From NCBI RefSeq assembly GCF_030272615.1, contig NC_081414.1, positions 764,069,413 to 764,133,412 of the forward strand: 64,000 nt of DNA. The letters run 5' to 3'. A program made the translations under genes and the position numbers. Origin of the DNA: Cryptomeria japonica (lineage: Eukaryota > Streptophyta > Pinopsida > Cupressales > Cupressaceae). Positions 13,863 through 24,840 of the stretch are shown here, in pieces. The notes below the pieces were generated by a model. The model had not been told where the DNA came from, did no database searches, and was given only the letters and a program-made list of their open reading frames with translations. Position 1 is the first letter of the stretch. Each line of letters opens with the position of its first letter.

Positions 13863-14045
13863 CTATTTTCCTTTCTCATTTGATCCTCCATTACCAACCA
13901 GTGGATTTATGCTTCTACGGAACTTGGCAATATGTCCAACCTCATTACATGCATAACATGTAACATTGTTCTTTTGAATTGCTTTGCTAAAAACCAGTTT
14001 AATTGCTTGACCTGCATTGATTAGATATATGTCCAAATTTTCCAC
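13863..14045 (-). pseudogene. Gag zinc-knuckle remnant of E1
   Basis: The open frame includes CYACNEVGHIAKF, matching the Cx2Cx4H part of a retroviral-type CCHC zinc knuckle (nucleic-acid binding in Gag). The final cysteine position is not Cys, so the knuckle is degenerate. The frame is interrupted on its upstream side at 14046 by the E2 LTR, so the rest of gag and the 5' LTR of E1 are missing from this place. It is the only recognisable gag piece of E1. Confidence 0.5.
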
Positions 14046-14224
14046 ATGTTAGACACAATGCACCACTGAGAGGGGGGTGAATCAGTAGTTCTCAAAAAAT
14101 TTCCTTTAACAACCCTATGTGAGTATAGCGCTTAATGGATCTAATTGAATGCAGACTTACCAGTTAGTGGGGAGACTAATCACAAATGCATTCACACATA
14201 AAGGGACATCCCATAACACTAGCC

Positions 14225-14400
14225 TCACAATTAATCTCTGATTACAATGTTTAGGGCACCAACCCAAGGAGCATCAACCCTTGATTTTAGGGCACCAACC
14301 CAAGGAGCACCAACCCCTGATTTAAGCCACCAACCCAAATAATTACAACCCCTAATTTAGGGCACCAACCCAAGGAGCTACAACCCCTACACCAAGCTCC
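14225..14400. repeat. Minisatellite inside E2 LTR copy A
   Basis: About four units of roughly 35 bases repeat the phrase TTTAGGGCACCAACCCAAGG followed by AGC(A)TCAACCCC. Copy B has the homologous array at about 31105-31230 with different unit boundaries, so the array has diverged since the two LTRs were identical. Confidence 0.7.
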
Positions 14401-15286
14401 AACTCAGTGAATACAAAACATATTCATTCACAAGTTATTAACCTTTTTACAAATGGATTTTGTAACACTTCTGCAAATCTCTTTGTTGGATCTCTTGTCC
14501 AGTTCACTATTGGTTCTCACTCTACCAGTTCTCTCTTCTGGTTGCCTCTTCTCTCCGCTGCTCTACTACTCTCCACCAGTACTACACTCTACCATTTCTA
14601 TGTTTGTCTTCTCTATGGTTACCTTCACTTCTTCTCTACCGGTATGGACATTACCAGTTCTGCACCTGTTTTTCCAGTTGAACACTTCAACCTAGTTCTC
14701 CCTCACACTCAGTCTCTTCTATTTCTCCTTGATGAGAACTTGACTGATTTACCTTTACATGCAGCAGCACTCCCTCATCTAGCGGCTATATTCTCTCTCT
14801 CAGTAGCAACCTTTAAATATTTTGGCTTGCATATTTATAACCTGGTTTTCCCGCCAAAAGCCAATTCAAATTTTAGGTGGTTAGGGTTTCTTTTTCAACC
14901 CTCGAGGAAAAACCAAATCCAATCAAATCTCATTCAATCTAATCTCTAAGATAGGTGTCTGCACATCACCACCATTAACTTGCCTTCCAATACATGTTTT
15001 CTAAACTTAGCAAACATGGTCCTGTATATTGACCTGCATGTGTCAAAATGCCATAAATATCTTAGTTGTTTCCTTCTCGAGGTCCTCCTGCAATCTGATT
15101 TCCCTTGCTTCGATTCAAGTGCCAACAACTCCCTGATCTTTCTTTGTCATTCACTCTTCCTCAAGCTGCACTCTTTGATCAGATCCACAAATCACGGGCT
15201 CCATATTAAATGCACACCTATAGAAAAACCTATCCCTACATGACACTTCACCGACCACTGTGAGCTTGCCACATCAACTCCAAGTG

Positions 15287-15291
15287 ACATC
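15287..15291. repeat. Target site duplication, left (ACATC)
   Basis: ACATC directly precedes the gypsy 5' LTR and is repeated at 23172-23176 directly after the 3' LTR. Copy B of the E2 LTR shows the matching uninterrupted site near 32112-32135. Confidence 0.9.
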
Positions 15292-16885
15292 TAGTGCAGG
15301 AGCACCTAGCTTTTAACCATTTTGTGGATGCATTTTGCTAATTTTGGAGTGAGTATCCATATTTTGGATCATTTTTTGAATAATGGACTACTTAGAGGTC
15401 CACATGTGTGTTTGATAGTCACTGGAAGGGTGATTGTCACCAAGGTTGTGTGTTTTTCTCAAATTTGGACAATGAGCCCTTGTAAGCCTAAAATGGCATT
15501 AAAATTGTATTATGATGTAAAACATCTTGTAAAGCCTCATTAGGAATTTAGGCATGTCATTTTGATGCTAGGGAGTCATCCTAGGAGGTTTGGTTTGAGT
15601 AGAAAGGAATAAAAGACAAAAATTCACATTTGAGCAAAAGTTGTCATTATTGCTTGACAGCTTTTTGCAACGTTTTGAACAACTTTGCATTTTTAAGCAA
15701 ATTGGTGGTTAGGAAAATGATGAAGAGTTGGTTATGACCAGGATGTAATATGAAATACTTTTAGATTGACTGTACACAGATTGGAAAGTCCTTGAGCAAG
15801 TTTGAATAGAATTTGGAGACAATTTCCAGATTTTGATATATATTTTCTCATTTTTGGAGGAGCAGTCCGTATCAAATGGATTGATCTTGTTTTTGTTCTT
15901 TCATGGTGGTTTTGTCTATGATATTTTTTTTCTTAGGAGGTGTTTTAATCTTTCCTTAGTGCAGATTTGGTGTGTTTTTGTAAATTGTTTCTTACTGCAC
16001 TGCTCTCGGTCTAAGCAAGGGTTCAAGAGCCCAGTCATGGTTCCAACTTGAAATCCCTTGAGTTTTTCTCAATGACCCTTGGGATTCAAGTCATGGAACC
16101 CTTTTACATTTTATTTATGCTTTGTAATGGCCTAAAATTTGTTGGGAAGCAATTTTCCATCATTTCCTAGGTGAGCTCTGTCATAGCCCGGTTAGGAAAA
16201 TGATTGAAAATGTTGTATTTTCTTGCAGGGATGACCGGTTGTGAGTGTACAAAGTGTTTGGAATGGAATTGTGATGCAAGATAGAGTCTTGGTGAAGATG
16301 TGGAGGTGTCACAGGGTGTAGAAGTCATTAAAACCTTTTGAAGAAGACTGATAACTCAAAACCCCTCAAAAGTGCCATTTTTAGGATCCATACCAGTATG
16401 GACAGACCAGACTGCCTACCCTAGTGGATCCAAACAAATTTCCAAAAGGGTACTCATATCACAAAATGTGTTGGGAGGTTATTTGAGTGATTTTTGAGTA
16501 ATTGCCCAAAAACCGGACAGATAGGGCTAATTGGGGCTCTAGGGCTACTAGGCCTAGAAAATAGGAGAAAGAGGGAGCGATGGGGAAATGATGGAAATCT
16601 AATTAAAGAACCACTTGAATGGAATGGAAACACCTATAAAACACCCCCTAAAACCCCTTCAATTACATGTTGGAAGTTTTGATAGTCTAGTGGTTGGATT
16701 TACCCTTGTGAATCTCAACCATGCTTGAAGAAACTACTGAGCACAAATTGATAGGGAGCACTCCAAGAGAGTTTGAGTATTTGACTTGTTAATGGTCAAG
16801 TGAAGAGTGATAGGAGCCCACTAAAACATCATTCAACTACCTATTAAGCAAGGTGTGACTCTCTTTGAGAACCCTCTCCCCATCA
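15292..16885 (+). repeat. Gypsy element 5' LTR
   Basis: It starts TAGTGCAGGAGCACC where the 3' LTR has TGGTGCAGGAGCACC: the terminal TG has mutated to TA. It ends ACCCTCTCCCCATCA three bases before the primer site. Length 1,594 bases. Confidence 0.95.
16633..16642 (+). promoter_or_regulatory. TATA box of gypsy 5' LTR
   Basis: CCTATAAAAC lies about 250 bases before the LTR end and is conserved in the 3' LTR at about 22918-22927. Transcription would be expected to start some 30 bases downstream, defining R and U5. Motif-based call only. Confidence 0.55.
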
Positions 16886-16888
16886 AAG

Positions 16889-16900
16889 TGGTATCAGAGC
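16889..16900 (+). other. Primer binding site (initiator Met-tRNA type)
   Basis: TGGTATCAGAGC, three bases after the 5' LTR, is the standard plant retrotransposon primer site complementary to the 3' end of initiator methionine tRNA. Confidence 0.9.
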
Positions 16901-16928
16901 TTGCTAAGATTTGGGAAGAAGCCAGTTC

Positions 16929-18029
16929 ATGTCAGAGACTGAGTCGGTAGGAGAAAATAGCCTCAGGATGGTGACCAATGTAGAGTTATCCAAGAATGTA
17001 GAAGATCAAGAGGAAGATAATAGACTCCTCAGGGTAAGACTACAATAGTTGGAGAACAAACTAGACGTAGTTGAAGAAAAGACTGAGAAAGTAACAATCC
17101 AAATCAATGAAGGGAAGGGTAAAGAAGTAGTAGAAGAGGATGGCACACTTGAACCAGATCATATACTACCTGAAGAACCTTTCCTCAGAGCCATCAAATC
17201 CATAGGAGGAAAATACCTAGAAGGATTGCCACTTTTTTGTGGAAAAATAGAACCAGAAGTAGTCATGGAATGGATTGAAGGACTGGAGAATCACTTTGAA
17301 TGTGATGGGACTAGTGAGGCACAAAAGGTGAAGGTAGCCAAATCTAGATTGAGAGGAGCATCCTTGACTTGGTGGAAGTTCATCCAAAAGGAGAGGCAAA
17401 AGGAGGGTAAGAACCTAATAGCCACTTGGAAAGGAATACTAGCCAAGGTGAAATAAGCATATATCGCTGAAGACTATGAAATTCAATTACACAAGAGGAG
17501 ACAAAACTTGAGACAAAGAGAACTAGATGTGCGCAGATACACTGAGGAGTTTCAGAATTTTTGTTTGAGATACAAGGTGGTGGAAGATAAAAGCATCAAG
17601 GTATCCAGGTACTTGAATGGCTTGAGATGGAACATACAAGAGTTGAGTTTGTTGTGTCCTACTACTATTCATAAGTGCTATCAATTGGCACTCAAGGTGG
17701 AAGAGAAGAGTAAGAAGAAACAAAAGAAAAACAACAAAGGCAGAGGTAGGGGAAGAGATAGAAGAGGTCATAGAGGTAGCTATGGTGTAAGGATTGTATA
17801 CCAACAATCCCAAGGGGAATCCAAGTTGGTAGAGAAAAGTGGGGATTCTAATAGCAAGAGCAGCTATAGAGGAAGGGGATCTAGTAACTCTATTAGAGGA
17901 AGGTCTAGTGGATCAGGAAGAGGATCCTATTTTTCCACAATGAAGTGCTACAATTTCCATCAACTTGGACACCCAGCCTATAGAGTCCTGAGAAGTCTTC
18001 TTCATCCCAAGGAGGTGAGAGGAGAGTAA
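16929..18029 (+). pseudogene. gag: gag of the gypsy element (broken)
   Basis: The first ATG after the primer site is at 16929. The same frame carries TAG at 17046-17048 and TAA at 17454-17456 and then continues to 18029. The capsid-like region (about 17200-17660) has the plant gypsy pattern FEGxxxEVVMEWIEGLENHFE-type text and SLTWWKFIQKE. It is followed by a basic, Gly/Arg/Ser-rich stretch and one zinc knuckle, CYNFHQLGHPAY. In the knuckle the second Cys is Phe, and a one-base loss near 17984 moves the rest out of frame, which also removes the last Cys. The protein would have formed the particle and bound the RNA; this copy cannot make a full one. Confidence 0.85.
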
Positions 18030-18709
18030 GTTATATTCAAGAAGATGCAACAAACATGAAGGCATCAGAAGTGAGTTTAGATTTTGAGGTTGGAGAGAAT
18101 CTCATGATGAGAAGAGTCTTGATTAAAGAACCAGTTAAGGAGGAACCTAACCAAAGAATATCCTTGTTTAGGATAAAATGCAAGATTATGGGTAAAGTAT
18201 GTAGAGTGGTGGTGGATTCAAGTTCCACTAATAACATAGTATCAGAAGAAGCAGTAAGTAAGCTCAACCTACAAAGAATCCCACTTAGTGATCCTTATAG
18301 GGTTACTTGGCTCAACAAGGGGTAGCATGTTCTAGTGAATGAACAAAATTGGGTGGAGTTCATGATAGGAGGCTACAAGGACAAAATATTATGTGAAATC
18401 TTACCAATGGATGCTTGCCACCTACTCCTAGGTAGGCCTTGGCAATTTCACAGGAAAGCAATACACCATGGGGAAAAGAATGCCTATACTTTTCAAAAAG
18501 ATGGGATCACCTATAAAATTCAGTCCATAGGAGACCAAGAAGAGGGCATATCAAAAGGTCCCAATGTGTTGCTGGTTGGTGAGAAGGAGTTCATTAACAC
18601 TCTCAAGGAAGGAGAAGGAGTGGGGTTTGCACTTGTAGTAAAACCAAAACAGGAAAGCAAAGATAAGAAAGTATACATTCCCAAGGAAGTGCAGCAGATT
18701 CTAAATTAG
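18030..18709 (+). pseudogene. Protease region of the gypsy element (broken)
   Basis: The pol frame (same frame from 18056 to 21502) begins in the frame reached after the gag frameshift. The aspartic protease motif reads VVVDSSSTNNIVS at about 18208-18246; the catalytic triplet is normally D-S/T-G, and here the Gly is Ser. The flap/C-terminal part ACHLLLGRPWQFHRKA is recognisable at about 18413-18460. Stops occur at 18323-18325 and 18707-18709. In an intact relative this domain cuts the polyprotein. Confidence 0.8.
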
Positions 18710-19972
18710 CTTAAGGACATTGTCAGTGATGGAACACCTATAACCTTACCTCCTCAATGTGCCATAAGTCACCAAATTGACTTCATAATCAGAGCCTCAT
18801 TGCCTAATAAGGCAGCTTATAAAATGACACCAGAGCATAATAAAGAGGTAGCTAAGTAAATACAAGAACTCTTGGACAATGGTCTGATAAGGAAGACCAT
18901 CATCCCATGTGCAATTCCCACCATTTTGGCCCCAAACAAGGGAGGTACTTGGAGACTTTGCACTGATCCTAGAGCTATCAATCGAATTGCAATCAGATAT
19001 AAATTTCCCATTCCAAGAATTGAAGATTTGATGGATTGTTTAGGAGGTGTTGAATACTTCACCAAGATAGACCTCAAGAGTTGTTATCACCAAATCAAAA
19101 TCAAGGAGGGAGATGAATGGAAGAGAGCATTCAATACCACAAAAGGACTTTATGAATGTCTTGTTATGCCATTTGGACTCACAAATGCCCCTAGAACATT
19201 CATGACACTCATGAATGAAGTACTCAAGGATTATATTGGTAAATTTGTTGTTGTTTATTTACATGACATCTTGATTTTTAGCAAGTTTAAAGATGAACAT
19301 CTTAAGCATATAGAGATTGTATTGAAGAAATTATGTGATGAGCAACTAACTATCAATTTGGATAAATATGAGTTCATGAAACAGGAGTTGATCTATCTTG
19401 GGTTTGTAATCTCAAGTGGTGATTTGAAGATGGATACCTCTAAGGTGGAAGCCATAATCAGTTGGCCTACACCTAAGACAGCGTGTGACGTGAGGAGTTT
19501 TCATGGCTTGGCACAATTTTATAGGAAGTTCATCAAAGGATTCAGTGAGATATGTGCACCTATGCTTCATACAATCAAAGGAGGTGTAAAGACTAAGTTT
19601 CAATGGACACAAGAAGCACAAAGAGGATTTGATCTCTTGAATACAAAGGTGGTTATTCAACTGGTGCTAGTTCTTCCAAGCTTTGACAAGCTCTTCACCA
19701 TTGAATATGATGCAAGCAACATAGCAGTTGGAGCGGTCTTAAGTCAAGACAATAGACCAGTTTCATTTTTTAGTGAGAAGCTCAACGATGCCAAGAAAAG
19801 TTATTCTTCTTATGATTTGGAGTTATATGCACTTGTTCAATCACTTAGGAAATGGAGGCATTATTTGCTGCCTAAAGAATCTGTGGTTTATACTGACAAC
19901 CAAGGTCTTAGTTTCCTCAAATCACAAGAAAATTTGAATCATAGGCATATCAAATGGGTAGAGTATTTGTAG
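18710..19972 (+). pseudogene. Reverse transcriptase and RNase H of the gypsy element (broken)
   Basis: After a stop at 18857-18859 the frame is open from 18872 for 366 codons. Reverse transcriptase motifs: TKIDLKSCYHQI (catalytic Asp of motif A present), MPFGLTNAPRTF, then VVVYLHDILIFSK at about 19247-19285. The last is normally YxDD; here it reads Y-L-H-D, so one of two essential metal-binding Asp is lost. RNase H follows (EYDASNIAVGAVLSQ, SYDLELYALVQSL, VVYTDNQGLSFL) with its Asp, Glu and Asp in place. A TAG at 19970 ends the open block. Confidence 0.92.
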
Positions 19973-21502
19973 TCATATACTTTTACCATTAAGAATAAGA
20001 AAGGACAATGTAATAGAGTTGTTGATACATTAAGTAGAAGGTTGCTAACAGTTCAAGAAGTGCAGCTCAAGAGCATTGGAGTGGATAGTTTCAAGGGGTT
20101 ATACCAAGATGATGAAGACTTTTCTGCCATCTACAAGGTTTGCCAAGAATTTAGAAATCATTTTCATGGTGAATATGCAAATTTTACCTTACAAGATGGT
20201 CTTTTGTTTAAAGGAGGATAGCTTTGTGTACCTAGAGGGTCCATGAGAGAAAATTTGATGCAAGAGAAGCACAATGGTTACTTAAGTGGACATTTTGGAT
20301 TGAATAAGAATTTGGAACTTGTCCAAAGACTATACTATTGGCCTAAGATGCAAAGGGATATCAAAAAATATGTGGAGCACTGTGTGGTTTGCCAAAGAGC
20401 CGAGGGTAATTCTTCTAATGTTGGTCTTTATCAAACTTTACCTATCCCAAACAGGCCATGGGAGTGTGTAAGTATCGAATTTGTTGTTGGTTTTCCCAAG
20501 ACCAAATCAAGATTTGATAGCATCTATGTTGTGGTAGATAGATTTAGAAAAATGGATCATTTTATTCCATGTAAGGTGAATCATGATGCTAGTCATATTG
20601 CTCATTTGTTTTTCAAGGAAGTCATTAGGATTCATGGCTTACCTATCAGTATAGTATCAGATAGAGATGCAAAATTTATTGGTCATTTTTGGAAGACTTT
20701 ATGGCAAAGATTGGGTACTAACTTGTCTTTCAGTTCAGCCTACCATCCCCAAACAGATGGAAAAACAAAGGTGGTTAATAGAACACTTGGAAACCTTCTT
20801 AGGTGTTTGACAAAGGAGTATGGACAAGCTTGGGATCAAATCATCCATCAAGCTGAGTTTGCCTACAATGACAGTGTATATAGATCAACCGGTAAGAGCC
20901 CTTTTGAGATAGTTTATGGCCTTCATCCCATAGGTGTGTTGGAGCTTAGAGATATTGGGAATATGGGCCAGAAGAGTGGACATGCTATGGACATGTCTCA
21001 ATCCATGCAAGAGATTCATGAGCAGGTTAGGAAAGCATTACTAGACACCTCTCAATGGATCAAGGATAAAGTAGATGAAAAGAGAAAGGAAATACAATTT
21101 GTTATTGGGGAATTTGTCATGGTTCATTTGAACAAAGCAAGGCTTCAAAAATGTGTCCCTAGTAAACTTGAAATGAGGAGGATTGGACCTTGTAAGTTCT
21201 TGTCCAAGTATGGAAACAATGCCTACAAACTTGACCTACCCAGAGATATGGCTTTATCTCCTATATTCAATGTTGCAGACTTGTTGCAGTATAAGGGCAC
21301 ACTTCTAGAGGAATTTAGTAGAGTCTTAGAGGTATCTCAAGCACTTTCAGACCTGCCCTTACCACCTGCAACCATGCCACAAGCCGAGCAAGTATTGGCT
21401 TCTAGAGTTCTCAAGAAGACAAGGCACACCGCCTATATGGAGCATTTGGTCCAATGGAACCAACTTCTAGAATTTGAGGCTACTTTGGTACCTAAAGAAT
21501 AA
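19973..21502 (+). pseudogene. Integrase with chromodomain-like tail of the gypsy element (broken)
   Basis: The same frame continues through a stop at 20219-20221, then is open from 20243 for 419 codons. The zinc-binding region has H10, H17, C47 and C50 (GHFG...HCVVC). The catalytic core should carry D-D-35-E. The first position is Glu (E79 in SIEF), the second is D140 in VSDRD, and the third is Lys (K176 in DGKTKVV). Two of three catalytic residues are therefore altered. The C-terminus has the GPFKI-like strand MRRIGPCKFLSKYG and a short chromodomain-like end (LVQWNQLLEFEATLVP), which in chromoviruses targets insertion to heterochromatin. Confidence 0.9.
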
Positions 21503-21563
21503 TTTTATAAGCTTGGAATCCCCCTTTCTTTGTTTCCTAAAGGAGTCACTTGACTTCTTTCTC

Positions 21564-21575
21564 ATTGGGGGAGTA
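21564..21575 (+). other. Polypurine tract of the gypsy element
   Basis: ATTGGGGGAGTA directly precedes the 3' LTR and is the expected plus-strand primer site. Confidence 0.85.
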
Positions 21576-23171
21576 TGGTGCAGGAGCACCTAGCTTTTAA
21601 CCATTTTGTAGATGCATTTTGCAAATTTTGGAGTGAGTATCTATATTTTGGATCATTTTTTGAATAATGGACTACTTAGAGGTCCACATGTGTGTTTTAT
21701 AGTCACTATAAGTGTGATTGTCACCAAGGTTGTGTGTTTTTCTCAAATTTGGCCAATGAGCCCTTGTAAGCCTAAAATGGCATAAAATTGAATTATGATG
21801 TAAAATGTCTTGTAAAGCCTCATTAGGAATTTAGGAATGTCATTTTGATGTTATGGAGTCATCCTATGAGGTTTATTTTGAGTAGAAAGGCATAAAAGAC
21901 AAAAATGCACATTTGAGCAAAAGTTGTCATTGTTGCTTGACAACTTTTTGCAACTTTTTGAGCAACTTTGCATTTTTTAGCAAATCAGTGGTTAGGCAGT
22001 GGATGAAGATTTGGTTATCACCAGGATGTCATATATATATAATTCTTTTATATTGATTGTACACGGGTTGGAAAATCTTTGAGCAAGTTTTAATAGAATT
22101 TGGAGACAATTTCCAGATTTTGATATATATTTTCTCATTTTTGGAGTAGCAGTCTGTATCAAATGGATTGATCTTGTTTTTGTTCTTTCATTTTTGTTTT
22201 TGCTATGATATTTTATTTCTCAGGAGGTGTTTGAATCTTTCCTTAGTGCATATTTGGTGTGTGTTTGTAAATTGTTTCTTATTGCACTGCTCTCGATCTG
22301 AGCAAGGGTTCAAGAGCCCAGTCATGGCTCCAACTTGAAATCCCTTCCATTTTTGTTCAATGAACCTTGAGATTAAAGTCATGGAACCCTTTTATAGTGT
22401 ATATATGCTTTTTAATGTCCTAGAAGTTGTTGGGAATCAACTTGCCATCATTTCCTAGGCGAGCTATGTCATAGCTCAGTTAGGAAAATGATTGAAAATA
22501 TTGTATTTGCTTGCAAGGATGACCAGTTGTGAGTGTGTCAAGTGTTTAGCATGGAAGTGTGATGTAGGAAACTCTTAGAAAAGAGGTGGAGGTGTGACAG
22601 GGTGTAAAATCCATTAAAACCTCTTGAAGAAGACTTCTAACTCAAAACCACTCAAAAGTGCCATTTTTGGGATCCGTATTGGTACGGACAGACCAGACTG
22701 CCTACCCTAGTGGATCCAATTCTTTTTCCAAAAGGGTACTTGGATCACCAAAGGTGTTGGAAGTTTCTTTGAGTGATTTTTGAGTAATTACCCAAAAATC
22801 GGCAAGGTAGGGCTAATTGGGGCTCTAAGGCTACTAGGCCTACAAAATAGGATAAAGAGGGAGCGATGGGAAAATGATGGAAAGAAAATTAAAGAACCAC
22901 TTGAATGGAATGGAAACACCTATAAAACACCCCCTAAAATCCCTGAAAGTACATGTTGGAGGTTTGGATATTCTAGTGGTTGGATTTACCCTTGTGAATC
23001 TCAACCATGCTTGAGGCAACTATTGAGCACAAATTGATAGGGAGCACTCCAAGAGAGTTTGAGTTTTTGACTTGTTAATGGTCAAGTTAAGAGTGATAGG
23101 AGCCCATAAAAACATAATTCAACTACCTATTGAGCAAGGTGTGACTCTCTTTGAGAACCCTCTCCCCATCA
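21576..23171 (+). repeat. Gypsy element 3' LTR
   Basis: It starts TGGTGCAGGAGC and ends CTCTCCCCATCA, 1,596 bases, direct repeat of 15292-16885. It keeps the canonical TG and CA ends. It contains the matching TATA box and a chance ORF at 22780-23037 homologous to 16494-16682. Confidence 0.95.
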
Positions 23172-23176
23172 ACATC
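23172..23176. repeat. Target site duplication, right (ACATC)
   Basis: Second copy of the 5-base target duplication of the gypsy element; the E2 LTR resumes directly after it. Confidence 0.9.
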
Positions 23177-23861
23177 CTTGTCAACATCCACCTTAGCTTG
23201 GTCCTCTTTGTTGGTTTAGACAAGATCACCAACCAAACACTCAATTGGTCCTTCTTTTCTGTTAGTTTGCTAACCCTTCTGGTATCTTACACTTTACCAG
23301 TTTCCATTCATGTCTGTACTTTGCTGATCTGCTAGTGGAACACCTAAATCGTTCACCAGACATGTCTATCCATAGCATGCTCCTTCTCATCAGATAGAGG
23401 CACATCACTTAGTCTCTTTGCTTCCTTACCAGTTGTCATACTCATTAGTAGCCATCCTGATGACATCATTTCATCAACCTTCAACTGATTCCATCTAAGG
23501 CATCTGCATACCGGTTGCATACTCTCTCTGCAATTGTTCCACTTTGCCTCCTTCTTCATTATCCCAGACCATATCTCAATTAGTTTGTCAAAGTGGCAAA
23601 CCCATCACTCTTCATCTATATCGGCAACTCAACATGTCTTCTTTGTTGGTCCAGTGCATATCCTTGATTTCATGCACTTGAGGCATACCTTTTATTCACT
23701 AGTAGATCCGGTGTGAGCCTTCAAACACCTTCCTTTACCTCTTCTTCTTTATCTCATAGAACTATGATGCACACTATGTATAATAGGAGATAAGATCCAC
23801 TTACTGGTGATAATGAATCCTTGTCATCTACATCCTACAATGTACTCATGTGGCTTCCCTA
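23177..23861 (-). repeat. E2 3' LTR (copy A), segment 2 of 3
   Basis: The text CTTGTCAACATCCACCTTAG onward matches copy B from about 32127 to 32815, up to TGTGGCTTCC. It is then interrupted by the E3 LTR. Minus-strand frames inside it (23353-23559) also occur in B and are chance ORFs. Confidence 0.85.
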
Positions 23862-24659
23862 TGTTAGATCCAATGGCAGTCCCAAAGACACTGAGAGGGG
23901 GGGGTGAATCAGTGTCTAACCAGTTAGTAGAATATTTAAACTTATTTATAACTTTGCAGCCCAAAATAGTGTACCGGTAAATAAGAATTATTGCAGTAAA
24001 CAAAAATAATAGAGACAGCATAGAAACACACCATAACACAAGATATTTAACAAGGAAACCCGGTGTGGGAAAAACCTCAGTGGGATTTTTGACCCACAAT
24101 ATTTACTCACTGGCCAATGAATAAATACTACTTACAATAAGGGACCTGCACATGCAGGGAGGCCAACAGTCTAGAGCTCACTACTCAATGAAGAGTCACA
24201 CTAACTAAAAAATGGATTAATAAATCCAATACAATGTACTACTCAAAACAGCATCTCTAATGCTAGGTTCAGTACTAGTTTAAGCTCAGATAGATACCTT
24301 AGCCAAAAACCTTCGCTACCACTAAATAATTATTTTCTACCATACATATCATCTCCTCTTCTCTCAAAATGACCTATAAGTTCTCATACATATATGATTC
24401 TTTTACAATATACCATGTTGGCTTACAAAACATAATTATATTACAATAAACAAAACTTCATCCCATGTCGACTGGAGTGTTGGTATGCTTTGTTGCCGAT
24501 GTAATCTGAATGTTGGTGTAAGTGCCTATCGATGTCGATGTCTGTTAGTGTATGAAGTTTGTGATGTCAGGCATGTAGAAACCAATTGTTGGTGAGTTGC
24601 AAGTTGGTTGCCATCAATGAAAGCATCAACTATTCTCATAAGAGTGTAGAATGCCAATA
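23862..24659 (-). repeat. E3 LTR (Sirevirus-like, minus strand)
   Basis: On the plus strand it begins TGTTAGATCCAATGGCAG and has CACTGAGAGGGGGGGGTG. On the right it ends GAATGCCAATA, just before the polypurine tract at 24660. Length 798 bases. It contains the phrase GTGTGGGAAAAACCTCAGTG shared with other Sirevirus-like LTRs here. It is the 3' LTR of a truncated element. Confidence 0.8.
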
Positions 24660-24840
24660 ATCTCCCCCTTTGGCATTGATGTCAACACTCATGAGAAAAA
24701 TCCAAAAAGATGTGCTCCCCATGAGCAAGTGATCTCCTCTGAACATGCATTTTTCTCTCCACTTCTCCCCATTTGAGATCAATGACAAAGGATGTCATAA
24801 ATAATCAAAAGAGTACAAAAATGATACATCAAAGTCTGTA
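24660..24840 (-). other. E3 polypurine tract array
   Basis: Plus-strand ATCTCCCCCTTTGGCATTG at 24660 is identical to the E1 and E2 tracts. Weaker copies follow near 24712 (TGCTCCCCATGAGC) and 24763 (CTTCTCCCCATTTGAGATC). Confidence 0.65.

Larger units (their letters stand above)
14047..15291 (-). repeat. E2 3' LTR (copy A), segment 1 of 3
   Basis: On the plus strand it begins TGTTAGACACAATGCACCAC, matching copy B at 30829 almost base for base. It runs to 15291, where a gypsy element is inserted. Compared with copy B it lacks about 75 bases near 14209 (the stretch that in B contains GGAAAACCCAAGATGGGA). The overlapping hydrophobic frames at 14407-14949 are chance ORFs in LTR sequence, also present in B. 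Confidence 0.85.
15292..23171 (+). mobile_element. Complete but inactive Ty3/gypsy (chromovirus-like) retrotransposon
   Basis: The element is 7,880 bases with two direct LTRs of about 1.6 kb, a primer site for initiator Met-tRNA, gag, protease, reverse transcriptase, RNase H, integrase in gypsy order, a polypurine tract and a 5-base target duplication. A chromodomain-like tail after integrase suggests a chromovirus. All enzymes except RNase H have a changed active-site residue, and the reading frame has at least seven stops and one frameshift, so it cannot move on its own. By eye the LTRs differ at roughly one base in fifteen to twenty over the first 350 bases, so the insertion is not recent. 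Confidence 0.95.

Noticed and set aside
14225-14400. Regular repeats that could suggest a CRISPR-like array
   Set aside because: The units are contiguous with no unique spacers, are degenerate, and lie in a plant LTR.
14407-14949. Plus-strand 180-codon open frame resembling a hydrophobic membrane protein
   Set aside because: It lies wholly within E2 LTR copy A, has a broken counterpart in copy B (31242-31733), and is opposite in strand to the element.
15292-23171. Possibility that the gypsy element is still active
   Set aside because: At least seven in-frame stops, one frameshift, changed catalytic residues in three enzymes, a mutated LTR end and clearly diverged LTRs.
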